From: Nannochloropsis oceanica
Taxonomy: Eukaryota > Sar > Eustigmatophyceae > Eustigmatales > Monodopsidaceae
Reading direction: 5' to 3'
DNA: 64,000 bases
Assembly (NCBI GenBank): GCA_004519485.1
Contig: CP038118.1
Coordinates: 124,001-188,000 of the forward strand
The translations under genes were made by a program, and so were the position numbers. Positions 9,336-19,970 of this stretch are shown here, in pieces (the stretch's first letter is position 1; each line of letters begins with the position of its first letter). A model generated the notes under the pieces. That model made no database searches. It had not been told where the DNA came from and saw only the letters and a program-made list of their open reading frames with translations.

Positions 9336-12044
9336 ATGCCCCCTCTCCAGTTGGCTCTAGCCCTTTTTTTGGCCTGCCTTTCGGCCAGCGCCGCCTTCCT
9401 CCACACCGCCTTCTCCTCGCCCTCCTCTTCTGTCACTTTCTTCTTCCCACGCGTACGTTCTATGGCAACTCCAGCAACAGAACCCATCCACAAGGGGAGA
9501 AGCCGTATTGTGGCCTTAGCAAGTGGTGGCGGGTGGGATGACGATGAAGACGTCCGCTTCTCAGGGAGCAGCAAACATATTGACACGGGCTTTCTCAAGG
9601 TGCGTCACCCCTCCTTGTTACCCAGCACCCTCCGTCACCGTGTTTTTCTCTCTGACACTTTTACGATGCACTTCCTCTTCTTATCCCTTGTCACTCGACC
9701 TCTTGAACGAAGATGTCACGTCACCACCACCACCACCGCTCCTCTCTTACTCATCCCGACCCCTCCGTCTCTCCCGCCTGCCCTCCCTCCTTTTCATCCC
9801 CAGCGCGAGCGAGCTGCTCCTCTGTGGGAAGACCCTGCGCTCATGACACCCGAGGCCCTGAATGATATTTTCGCGCCTGATGAGAAGGAAAATATCATGC
9901 TCCTCCGCTCCATGTGGACCGCCTCCTGCATCTTCCGCCTGGGTAGGGAGGGAGGGAGGGAGGGAGGGAGGAAGAAGGGAGGGAGAGAGGGAGGGAGGAA
10001 GGGAGGGAGGAAGGGAGGGAGGGAGGGAGGGAGGGAGGGAGGGAGGAAGGAAGGAAGGAAGGGAGGGAGGGACTCCGCACAAGACACTCAGCCATCAAAC
10101 CACTACACATTACTGACCTATAGACGGCATCCTTGTCGACTCCCTTGACATCCAAGCCCGTATTTGGGAGACCATCGCGGAATCAATCTCTGGTCAGTCC
10201 CTTCCCTCCCTCCCTTCCTTCCTCCCTCCCTTCCCCCTCCCTAACTCCCTCGTTCCGACCCTCTCTCCTTCCCCATCTCCTACATTCAGCACCTCCACCG
10301 GCCCTGAGTCAGGTTTCTCGAGCCCTGCATTACTCTCCGGAAGTGGCGGTCCACAAAGTGTTCGACTGGACGGAGGACGCGGGTACGAAAGCAAGAAGGG
10401 AGGGAAGGAAGGAAGGAGGGAGGGAGGGAGGGAGGGAGGGAAGAATACGAATGGAGGCAGTCCACTAAGTGTTCGACTGAACGGATGACAGATGACGGAT
10501 GACGCCCACGAGGAAGGAAGGAAGTACGCATGCAGAGGTATGTCATATCTCACTGTAACACACATCCTAACCCGCAGAGGAGGCGCATCGCATTGCCCAA
10601 ATATTCGACGAGGTCGCCATTGAAGAATTTGAACGAGAAGCAGAGCGCGGGTACGTCCTCCCTCCCTCCCTCCCTGCTTCGTCGTCAAAGCCCCGTCCTC
10701 CCTCGCACCCACCCCCTCCCCCCCACCCTCCTTCCCTCCCTTCTGCAGCACCCTCACGGCCCTCCCCGGCAGCGTGGAGCTTATGGCCGACATGTTGGAA
10801 AGCGAGATTCCTTCCTCTGTCCTCTCGAATCTCCCTCTGGAGGTGATGGAGATGGTCTTAGAGAAAATAGGGGTGAAGGATTTAGTAGAGTGCGTCGAGA
10901 CCTACGACGATCGGCTCAAGACCGAGAGCCAGGTGCAACCTTCCTCCCACCCATCCCCTCCCTCCCTCCTTCACTCTCTTTTTTCGAATAGAATCGTCCG
11001 TGTTCGGTGCAACGACATGACTGGACTATCCACCCGCTCACCCCTCCCTCCCTCCCTCCCTCCTTCAGCTCCTCCTCAACGCCTGCCTTGAGATGGAGCG
11101 CCCTCCTCGGCACGCGTGTTTCTTCGACTTTTCCGCAGAGGGCATTGACACGGCCCATGAGAACGACATGCGGGTACGTCTTGGCCTCCCTCCCTCTCCC
11201 GAATGAAGACGCCGCGCTCACCCCTCCCTCCCTCCCTCCCTCAGTGCGTGGCTCTCGACGGGCTTTACTACCAGGAGCTCGAAATCAATCAATGTGATGC
11301 CAAGCTCAACCGTCTGACTGACTGGACCCTTCCGCGCTTCCGACAGCTGCTGGAACGGTGCGTTTCCCCCTTCCCGTGCACCCCTCGCTCGCTTCCTCTT
11401 TCCTTCCCCCTTCCCTTGCTCCCCTGGCTCGCTTCTTCTTTCCTTCCTTCCTTCCCTCTTTTTCTATTTCAATTTCTATGTTCTATTTTTTTCGCCCTTG
11501 TTGGAAAGTATGGTCGAGATACGGAGGTTCACCCATCCCTCCCTCCCTCCTCCCTCCCTCCCTCCCCCCCTCCTCCCTCCCTCCCTCCCTCCTCCCTCCC
11601 TCCCTCTCTCCTTAGATACCCTTTCGACGAGCAGTTCCTGACCATTACCGCCGTCGCCGCGAACCGGCAGCCGATAAAGCGCAGGACTGCCGTCAGTACC
11701 TTTGATGGTATGTCCCTATCTCCTTTCCTCCCTCTCCATCCCTCCATCTATTCCTCGTTTCTTTACCCTTTTCATCCCATGTCGGAAAACATAGCTGACC
11801 CCTCCATCCCTCCCTCCCTCCCTTCCTCCCCCCTTCCAACCTATCCCCCTTCCTTTCGACCGTCTCAGAATTCCGCTACGAAAAAAACAAGGACGGTAAG
11901 CTGGTGCCCACCGAGTCCTATCTGGCTATGGAGCAGAAACGTGTCGAGCAGAGGGAACGCCGCCTCAAGCACGGCAGGGGACCACCGGCGGAGGGGAAGA
12001 GCAAGTTCTTGTCGCGCGGTAGGGGAGACGAGGAGGACGAATAG
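9336..12044 (+). CDS. Unrecognised plastid-targeted protein
   Basis: Ten exons encode 435 residues: 9336-9599, 9804-9942, 10124-10192, 10290-10382, 10578-10650, 10749-10932, 11069-11173, 11245-11357, 11616-11707 and 11869-12044. All introns are GT-AG and frame is kept. The first 21 residues (hydrophobic, ending LSASAAF) are a signal peptide with the heterokont plastid motif. I do not recognise a family. The mature part is mostly helical and acidic (PEALNDIFAPDEKENIMLL, VELMADMLESEIP, VLSNLPLEVMEMVLEKIG), then has a more conserved-looking block (ACFFDFSAEGIDTAHENDM, VALDGLYYQELEINQCDAKL, WTLPRFRQLLERYPFDEQFL) and ends in a basic tail. It lies head to head with plastid E2. The orderly splice sites and non-repetitive composition argue that it is real. 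Confidence 0.8.
9943..10123 (+). other. Intron with a long GGGA tract at its 5' end
   Basis: The intron starts gtagggaggg and continues as GGGA/GGAA tetranucleotides to about 10072, then ends gacctatag. It is a clear example of the G-rich 5' end seen in many introns of this window. Confidence 0.7.
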
Positions 12045-13216
12045 GATATTGTAGAGATGAAAGGCAGAAAAGGTGTCGAAAAGAAGGATATTATACGACA
12101 TGACAAGGTGTAGGTGACGCTTCCCAAAAAAAGCACGCGCGCTCTCATACTCATATATAAACATGTGATGAGAACGCGGCCACAAGCTATTGAAGGCCTT
12201 TCATCGAATTTCCTTTCAAGTCTTTCATACTTTCCACGCCGTTGTTTTGAGAACCCTGTAATGCACGAAAATGTCCATATACACTCATGGAGTAGAGTAA
12301 GCTGCACCCCGAAAAAGACAGCCCTCCCGAAATTTTCGGGCATCGGGGAATTGTAGTGTTCGATAACGCCCCCGCTTTGATGGGATTCTCTGCTTGACTT
12401 CACCTTTAACTAGCTGTCATACTGCTTTAGCGTAACCGTGGACACGTGCGTGCATTCTTGATTGCATTAAGAAGCAAACAGGCGCGCAGTGTGTGGTCGA
12501 AAGCCATATGGCCCATCGCTCTCGCCCATGAGGTTTTGGTAATATGTGATACACGCACGCGTCGGTATCGGCCTTCCTATTCGTGTGCGACACTGAAGCG
12601 CGGCGCGCTCCCCCATACCAGGGTTTCGCTGTTGCGTTGCGTGCGGACGTGATGGGGGTTGTCTCAGTGTTCTGTTGTCTGATGAAGACATAAATGCGGT
12701 GTCTTTTCGGAAGGACTGCTGCAGGATAAGCACGTGCGTATCGGTACGCTTGCATCAGCTCTCAGTAAATAAATCCCATGGGTTTCACGCCCACACATCC
12801 CTTCACCAAGCCGCATTCACAATTCACCGCGGCAGACACGACATCCACGACTACTACACCTGCAATTGTGCAGCTCTATGATTGGTATCTAGGGTCCCGG
12901 GGCTTGGTGATGTGGCCTGGAAGTCAATCCTCCTTATGTCGCAACATGAAGACATGCACTTTTGGCATCAAGCAAGTAATCGAAAAATAGCACATATTCA
13001 CATATTTCCTGGGGTACCGATCCGCCTTACTCCTTCATGAACCCGCTCCCTCCACAGGCAAGCCCCCCTAAGGACGCAAGGAAGGGAGCGCCACGCGACG
13101 CAGGGCTGCTCGAGCACGTGCACCCACCCCGCAGCGCCCTCCTGCCCTCCCCTCCCTCCGCCCCCTTTGTTGCCCCCCTTCCCCACTGGACGCCAAGGCG
13201 GAACGTGCCAGAGGAA
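12045..13216. other. Spacer between two + strand genes
   Basis: This contains the 3' region of the preceding gene and the promoter of the TPR-like gene. Base composition is balanced and few tetranucleotide tracts occur. Open frames on both strands are short and unrecognised. An in-frame ATG at 13037 would extend the next protein by 60 Pro-rich residues. Confidence 0.5.
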
Positions 13217-15844
13217 ATGAAAATCACGGAGCCATCCACCAGTATAAGCACCAGCACACGCGCCATAGCCAGGCCCACATGTCGCCACCTACGTGTACGA
13301 CACTTCTTCCTCCTCTCCTTTCTCTGGCTTCTCCTCTACCACGTCCAAGGATCTGAGGCTATCCTCGCCTCCCTCCTCAAGACCGTCGCCACCATCACCC
13401 ACTCCTCTCCCTCCTCCTCATCCACCACGTCTTCACCATCGCCTGACGCCAGCCCTCTCCTCTCCCTCCCGAAGCTAAACAAGTGGCACAACCATCATCG
13501 CCGCCATCTCCAGCAGCACAGTCTCAATCCCCCCCCCCTCTTTCCCCCTCCCGCCGTCCTGGCCCAATACTTCCGGCGACTCTTTCAAAAAATCACTCAC
13601 CTTTTTCGTAAGGAAATAAAGGCTTTGGCGGAAGCCGATCCACGGGAGGAAAACCTTATTGAGCTGCTGCGCACCTTGCCAGAAGCCGTTCAAGAGGTGA
13701 AAGCCCTGCCTTCCTCCCTCCCTTCCTTCATTTCTCCCCACCTCCTTTCTCTCAGTATACTCTCCGCAGCCCTCATCTGGACAAAACAAATTGGTGACAC
13801 CTTTCTAACAACAACCTCCTCTCCCTCCCCTCCCTCCCCTCCCTCCCTCCCTCCCTCCCTCCCTCCCTCCAGGGGCACCATGAGACCGTACATTTCCTCC
13901 GTCGCGGCTGGGTAAACTTTCAACAGAAGGCTCTTGAAGGCCTGCTTTTCAAGGGCGGGAACGCGGAAGGGATGGAGGGAGGATTGTTGAGCGGGGGAGG
14001 AGGAGGAGGAGGGGGAGGAGGAAGACTGGCACTGGCCATGGTGCGAGCACATGCGACACAAGTGGAGCATCATGCTTCCATGTGGGTGACGAAGAATAAC
14101 CAAGAGCATCTAAATCAGGTATAGGGGATTAGGGAGGGAGGAAGGGAGGGAGGGGGGGAGGTGACGTTCTAATTTGACTTCTTGTACTCATGTTTTCCCC
14201 CTCCCTCCCTTCCTCCTTCAGGCACTGCACTACCTCTCCTTCCTCTCGGAGCAGGCGGCCCAGGCCCTCGACGGTCCCTCTCAGCTCGATCTGGTGGAAC
14301 GCCTGCTTGTCACGATGCGCTGTGCCACGGAGGGAGGTCTCATGCCTGGGGCCGACGGACGGAAGGTAGGGAGGGAGGGAGGGAGGGAGGGAGGGAGGGA
14401 GGGAACGGTCGACTTAACGCCTCTCACCCCGCCATCTCATCCCCCCCTCCCCACCTCCCTCCCTCAGAAAAGCATGAGTCCCCAGCAGTTGAAGTTGGTC
14501 CATAGCATGCAGCCCGTGGTCATGCAGATGCTCGAGAGAATCGAAGGGGAGCTGGCGGGTAAAGGCTGCAGGAAGGACCCGCGGGTGAGGGGGAGGGCGG
14601 GAGGGAGGGCGGGGGGGAAGGAAAGGGTGCCGACGGAGAACGGGAGAACGGGGGGAGAGAGAGAAGATCGGAACGAGAGGCCGCGAGAGAGGCCCAGGGG
14701 TACATTTGTTTTCCTCGCCCTCCATCCTTCCCTTTCTCAAGATCCTGAAGCTCACCCTCAACCCCCCCCCCCCCCCCTCCCTCCCGCCCTCCCTATAGCT
14801 CCACCTCCTCCTGGCCGAGACTTTGGGTTTCAACCTCGGGTCCTCCCGTGGCCTCTCGGCGGCCGTTTGCTTGGGACAAGTAAAACGCATGGCCCATTCC
14901 ATCGACGTGGCTGTGCGCGACGAACCGAGGTACCTCCCTTCCTCCCACCCTCCCTCCTTCCCTCCCTCCCTCCTTCCTTGCTGTCCCACACAACCGACGC
15001 TCACCACACCCCGCCCTCCCTCCCTCCCTCTCTCCCTCCCTCCCTCCAGCCTCGACTCGGGCCTTCCTTACATCATCCGCGGCATGTACTACCTCAATTG
15101 CCCCATCCCGCTCAAGAGCGTGGCCAAAGCCCGATGGTGCTTCGTGGAGGCGCTCAAGGTGAAGGAGGGAGGGAGGGAAGGAGGGAGGGCGAACCAACAT
15201 CTGTTCTCTTTCAGTCTCTTCCCCCCCCATCAAATTGGGAGGCTGCCTTCACCTTCTCTTGTCTTCCTTCCGCCCCGATCAACAACACGCTGACTTTCTT
15301 TCCCTCCCTCCTTTCCTCCTTCCCTCCATCAGGTCAACCCCCACTCGGGCCGGAACTTGTATTTCTGCGGCCTGGGAGCCTATTTGGAAGCTCATTATGA
15401 CGATGCCCACCACTACTACACGGCTGCTCAAGCCCTCCTCCCTGTACGCCCGCCCTTCCTCCCTTCCTCCCTCCCTCTTTCTGTCTTTCTTTCCTCTTTT
15501 TGTCGTTTTTTATTTTATTTTTTATTTTTATTTTTTATTAAAATGTTGGGTCCCTCGTTCTCACCCTCCCTCCCTCGCCCTCCCTCTCTCCCTCCTTCCC
15601 TCCCCTGCTTGCTTGCTCGCAGGCTGAGATCAAACGCGATGCCCAATACGCGTTTTTGGAGGTGGAGTGTAAAAAAGGCATGGCACTGATAAAGGAGAAG
15701 CAGCAGAAGAGGGAGAGACGGGGGGAGGAAGGGAGGGAGGGAGGATGGGTGAGGAATGAGGCAGGGAGAGGAGGGGGGAAGGGGGGGGAAGGGGGAAGAT
15801 GGTGGTGGAAAGGAGGAGGGGGGCAGGGACGATTTCTGTTGTAG
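13217..15844 (+). CDS. TPR-like helical repeat protein with N-terminal signal anchor
   Basis: Eight exons (13217-13696, 13873-14118, 14222-14365, 14468-14584, 14799-14929, 15050-15158, 15333-15443, 15623-15844) encode 519 residues. I chose the ATG at 13217 because it has an A/G-rich context and places a hydrophobic stretch (FFLLSFLWLLLYHVQG) near the N terminus; 13037 is an alternative. The C-terminal half reads as paired helices with TPR-like spacing: SGLPYIIRGMYYLNCPIPL, KARWCFVEALKVNPHSGRN and GLGAYLEAHYDDAHHYYTAA. The NPHSG turn followed by a Y/L-rich helix resembles TPR proteins, but I cannot assign a subfamily. A Gly run (about ten) interrupts exon 2. The last 40 residues are Gly/Arg/Trp-rich and look like a translated GGGA tract, so the true C terminus may differ. 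Confidence 0.7.
14366..14467 (+). other. Intron with complementary GGGA and CCCT ends
   Basis: The intron begins gtagggaggg with about nine GGGA units and ends cctccctccctcag after a C-rich stretch. The two ends are complementary over more than 15 bases, so the pre-mRNA could fold back and bring the splice sites together. Confidence 0.7.
14762..14777. repeat. Run of 16 cytosines in an intron
   Basis: An unbroken C16 run lies about 20 bases upstream of the acceptor at 14797-14798 and acts as part of its pyrimidine tract. The length is likely to vary between strains and may be uncertain in the assembly. Confidence 0.85.
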
Positions 15845-16914
15845 GGAGGGAAGAAGGAGGGAAGGAGGGAGGGAGGGCACGTGTAACTTTGTATATGCTG
15901 TTTATTTGGATGGCACATGGGATGGGAGAGAAAAGAGACATTGCTCTTCATTGCTCTTGGTCGTCTTATTCATACTTATATCCACACATATATATGTATA
16001 TTATTATTTTCATATTACCCATTTGTTTCCATTATTAATATTGGGGTGGAGGGTCCCTTATTTCTTCGATTGGGGAGGGTGGGAGGGAGGGAGGGTGTGA
16101 AGGGGGAAATGCAGTGCGAGCAGTGTACAAACAGACGGCAAAGATAAGGGAGGGAGGGACGGGCGGGAGGCAAACTACGTCTTTGGGTTTGTCATTTTTT
16201 TATGTTTCAGCAAGCGGGCATTTTCATATTTTTGTGTTTTTTCCGTTTTTTTTTCGACAAATGGCTTCTGGAAGTTAAAAAAATGGAAAACAAAAGCCAA
16301 AGCACTACTTTTCATAATTTGATTTTGACCTTTGGGTTATCGGTAGTGGTAGCAGCAGCAGCAGCAGCAGCAGCCGCGGCACAGACCCGTAAGCCCGGTA
16401 GCTACCGAAGGGGGAAAAAAGAAAAGGAAAGAAGAAAAAACGAACGAGGAACGACGCACGCCATCTCAAAGAAGAGGGGGAAAGGAAGGGGGGAAGGGAG
16501 GAAGGGGGAGGGGGTGGTAGCCGCCATTACTGCACTGCACTTGTCTCGTGCGGGTCTGAGAACATGTATTACAGGTGGCATTGTTTCGTTCTTTGTTTTT
16601 CATCGCGGGCTCTTTCTCACACCTCACCTCGAAGCCTCCTGTCATGTCTTTCTCTCTTCACTCTCCCTCCCTCCTTCCCTCCCTGCCTCACTCCCATTGG
16701 TAGTGGGGTGATTCTCTACTACATGTCCTTTTTCCTTACCCTCCCTCCTTCCCTCCCTCCATTTCTCCCTCCATCCATCTCCTTCCCTCTCTCCCTCCCT
16801 CCTCCACTCGACACGGACGTGAACACATCATGTCTTCTTCCACAAGCACTATATTTCATGTGAAACAAACTCAACTCCCTCCCTCCCTCTTTCCTCCTCC
16901 CTCCTTCCCTCCCC
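15845..16914. other. Spacer between convergent TPR-like and SERF genes
   Basis: This contains the 3' regions of both genes. I see an AT-rich stretch (about 15950-16300), an AGC repeat near 16350-16376 and several CCCT tracts (16660-16800). No frame is convincing as a gene. Confidence 0.5.
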
Positions 16915-17523
16915 CTACTTGATGAACACAGTGTAAGCGTTCTTTTCCTTTTTCTTCTCCCCTCCTCCTCCCGATCCTCCACTCCCTCCCCCTTCCGCCG
17001 CCGCCTCTGCTTTCGCCTTCTGTTTCTGGGCAATCTTGTCCTGGAGTGCCTTGGCATCCCTGTACGTCCAATTGCCCCCCCAAAAAAGAAAACATGTACG
17101 ACAGGGGGAAAAGATGAGGGGGACAAGGGAGACATGATGACAACGGAAGGATTGGTGGCCCTGAAAACTGCATACTTAAAGAAAGCAAATCACATATACA
17201 TACATACACACACACACACACACACCACAACCGATCGTCTTTTTCCTTCTAGAACAGTCCTGGCCCTTGCCTTTCCCCCCCATCCCCCTCCAGCTCCCAA
17301 CTTCTCCACAGGTCGACACTCGCTCTCTCCACTCACGAGAAACACACTGTGAACATCTTTTTATTCCCTCCGTTTCCATTCCTATCTTCATCCCTCTCTC
17401 CCTCCCGAAACCTCACCTCTCCTGGCGGAGCTTCGGGTCCCCTTCATTCCCGCCCTTGCGTCCCTTGGCCGCCCGCGCCGCCGCTCGTGCACGATCGATC
17501 TCCCTCTGGTTCCCACGCGTCAT
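16915..17523 (-). CDS. SERF/4F5-family small basic protein
   Basis: Two exons (17523-17417 and 17059-16915) encode 83 residues. The N terminus MTRGNQREIDRARAAARAA matches the 4F5/SERF family signature (MTRGNQRxxxR), and after the intron RDAKALQDKIAQKQ matches the family's second block. SERF proteins are small, charged and disordered; they speed amyloid assembly in animals and bind nucleic acids, and their algal role is not known. The tail is Gly-rich (GGGSGGSGGGG) and ends KKEKNAYTVFIK. The intron interrupts the family's core in phase 2, with consensus gtgagg and a cgtacag acceptor. The length, slightly above the usual 60-70, reflects the Gly-rich linker. Confidence 0.88.
17206..17225. repeat. 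CA dinucleotide repeat in the SERF intron
   Basis: About ten CA units on the + strand, preceded by catacatacat, within the intron 17060-17416. Confidence 0.85.
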
Positions 17524-18167
17524 GCTTAATCTTTTTCTCTCTCTTTTTTATTCGCTTAGTTGCTTTTGTTGAAATCGGGCGTGGAGGTGGTGATGAAGCG
17601 AACGAAAGGCTGCTTCTTCTCCTCCGTCCCTTGTGCTGCTGCCGCTGTTGCTGTTGCTGCTGCTGCTGCCGCTCGTGGCGCCGCCCGCTAAGGCTGTATG
17701 GTGTGAAGGGGTATGTGCGTCGGTGTGGAGCGAGAGTGTGTTGAGGAATCGTGTGGAGGGGTGGAGCCGGAACAAAACAAGGCCGACTCAGCGACGAGGG
17801 TGATCAGGCCGGAAAGAACGTGGAGGGGAAGGGACTACAAATATTGAAAGTAAATAGGCACCACCGGCACCCATCATCAGCCCCAACAGCTATTTTCGAG
17901 GGCGTGGATATTGCCTCGAGCGTGTAGAGTGTTCTGTCCGGTTGGGGGTTGTTGGGTGGTGGGTGGTGGGCTGGATGGATCTGTAGTTCTTTTGATCCTA
18001 CATCTCTCTAGAACTATCGCATGCAACCTGACGTCTTCGAGGACTTGCATACGAGGGGGAGCCTTCCAACAATAAATTGTTGTCATCCCTTATTTCTCGT
18101 CCGAGTTTTTCTAGCGACTTTGACAGGTTTTTTGACCTGGCAAAGTCCCCGGTAGTAGGATCGAGCG
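17524..18167. other. Divergent spacer between SERF and the low-complexity gene
   Basis: This is the promoter space for two divergent genes. It contains a GCTGCT-rich block near 17635-17680 and otherwise mixed sequence. No gene is supported. Confidence 0.5.
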
Positions 18168-19970
18168 ATGACGACTTTCACGCTTTCCTCCGAAGCCTCG
18201 TTTTCTTCATCTCTTGCATCGCGATGGCCTGGCGCGCAGGAGACACCCACGGTTCTCGGTCCAAAGACGTTTTGTAGCACAAACGTAACTATAATTGCGT
18301 CAAAATTTGTGTACCTTCCAAGTCCGGCATATATCTATTCCCTCGAGGCAAAAACCCTTACCACTTACGATGACCTTTCCCCATCTCCCCCCAGGAGCTG
18401 CCAAATGGCGGGGACGACAAACGCCACTATAGCCAGCAATATCGACAGCAGCAGCAATAGCAGCAGTAACAGCTCCAGTAATAGCACTGGCAGCAGCAGC
18501 AGCAACAGCAGCACTGGCACTAGCAGCAAAAATAAAAGGGTAACCACCAACTCCTCTTCCCCTGCCTCCGAAACGACCAGTCTACGCTCCACGCGGCGCT
18601 CTGCGCGCGGCTCCATTTCCGTTCCTCCTTCTTCCAGCACCGGCACCAGCACGACCAACACAGCCTCCTGCGAATCCACGGAATGTCTGCCACCTGATGA
18701 AAACCACGCCCCTGCCCCCCCCCTTCCCCACACCCTCCAGTGCCCTCCTCATACCCAACAACCACCCCCAACCCGAACCAGCCGCCTCGAGGTCCTCAAG
18801 GGCCTTTCCCTACGCTTCGTCGCCGCCGAAGGCAAAGGCTGGGGATGTCCTCTACCTCCTGCACACGTTCCCACCACCAGCGACGCCAACCATGTTTTTA
18901 AGTACCTTGGTGCTGCGTTTGTTGACCCATTTTCGGGTGCTATCAAGACTCAACGAGGCCTTACTATCTCCCTGTTGGTGCTTGATGAGGATGGAGAAGA
19001 ATACGGGAGATTGGATAACCCTCGTCCATGGCCCGGGGGGGGCGTGTATTTTTTTGAGGGTGTGACTCTCCCCAAGAAGGGGCTGTGGACGTTGCGGTTG
19101 ACAGCTAAGGAGACGATACCCGGAGGAAGGGGAGGGGTAGGAAGGAGGGAAGATGGGGAGATGGTGCTGCAGGGGGAGGTTGTGGGTCAGCGGGCAGTCA
19201 TCCTGTTGGGAAACGGTGGTCGAAAAGAGAAGGAGGAGGAAGGAAGGGAGGAAGGGGTGAAGGCCAACGTCACCTCCACCAAAAGCACGACGGACGACAA
19301 GGAGAACTCCTCCTCCTCCTCCTCCTCCTCCTCCTCCTCCTCCTCCTTTCCTTTCCTTTTAAACCTGCCCAAGGGCGTCTCTCTCGGCCTGGGGGATGCA
19401 CCTGTAATTGCTCTGGATTACTTAGGCCCCCGTTTGAACACCGGGAGGAAAAGCACTTACGGCAGCAGCAACAACAGCAGCAGTACGACAAACACCTCTC
19501 TCAATAGCTGCAGCACCAGCAGCACCAGCAGCAGCAGCGGCAGTCATGGGAAGAGCAAATCACTGTTGCCTCGTCGTGCATGCAACAGAGAGGACTTGAT
19601 TTTGGCGTTAGCGTTGACGCAAGTACACGAGGACGAGGAAGGCGGAGGGAGGGAGGGAGGGGCAGGAGGGAGGAAGCGGAAGGCAGATGGAGGCGGAGGA
19701 GGGGAGGGAGGAGGAGGAGGAGGAGGAAAAGGAAGGGGGGAGATAATGGCGGCTCAGAAGGCGCTGTTAAAGAAGTGGAAAAATGTGCCGCGGGATTGTC
19801 GATGGATGGAGTGGGAGGCATTGAGGGAAGGGAGGACGGGTGTAGTGTTTGAAAGGCGAGAGTGGTGGAGGGGGCTAGTGGGATTGATGGAATGGAAGAA
19901 ACCGAGAGGAGAAGGAGGCGGGGTAGGGAGGGAGGGAGGAAGGGAGGGGGGGAGGATCATTACTGAGTGA
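18168..19970 (+). CDS. Unrecognised Ser- and Gly-rich protein with one ordered region
   Basis: One uninterrupted frame of 600 residues. Residues 80-200 are Ser/Thr/Asn-rich. About 213-320 look ordered: LKGLSLRFVAAEGKGWGC, FKYLGAAFVDPFSGAIKTQ, RGLTISLLVLDEDGEEYGRL and GGVYFFEGVTLPKKGLWTLRL. The alternating hydrophobic pattern and the GLWTLRL end suggest a beta-sandwich of the immunoglobulin-like kind; this is inference from pattern only. A Ser run, a Cys/Ser/Thr tract, a basic motif (GGRKRKADGGG) that could be a nuclear signal, and a Trp-rich helix (MAAQKALLKKWKNV) follow. ATG 18168 is the first in frame; ATG 18405 (residue 80) is a reasonable alternative, because the DNA between them looks promoter-like and ends with a pyrimidine-rich stretch and CAG. 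No family is recognised. Confidence 0.55.
   Translation: MTTFTLSSEASFSSSLASRWPGAQETPTVLGPKTFCSTNVTIIASKFVYLPSPAYIYSLEAKTLTTYDDLSPSPPRSCQMAGTTNATIASNIDSSSNSSSNSSSNSTGSSSSNSSTGTSSKNKRVTTNSSSPASETTSLRSTRRSARGSISVPPSSSTGTSTTNTASCESTECLPPDENHAPAPPLPHTLQCPPHTQQPPPTRTSRLEVLKGLSLRFVAAEGKGWGCPLPPAHVPTTSDANHVFKYLGAAFVDPFSGAIKTQRGLTISLLVLDEDGEEYGRLDNPRPWPGGGVYFFEGVTLPKKGLWTLRLTAKETIPGGRGGVGRREDGEMVLQGEVVGQRAVILLGNGGRKEKEEEGREEGVKANVTSTKSTTDDKENSSSSSSSSSSSSSFPFLLNLPKGVSLGLGDAPVIALDYLGPRLNTGRKSTYGSSNNSSSTTNTSLNSCSTSSTSSSSGSHGKSKSLLPRRACNREDLILALALTQVHEDEEGGGREGGAGGRKRKADGGGGGEGGGGGGGKGRGEIMAAQKALLKKWKNVPRDCRWMEWEALREGRTGVVFERREWWRGLVGLMEWKKPRGEGGGVGREGGREGGRIITE

Noticed and set aside
13037-13216. An earlier ATG as start of the TPR-like gene
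   Set aside because: It would add 60 Pro-rich residues in front of a hydrophobic segment that fits a signal anchor better when near the N terminus; kept only as an alternative.
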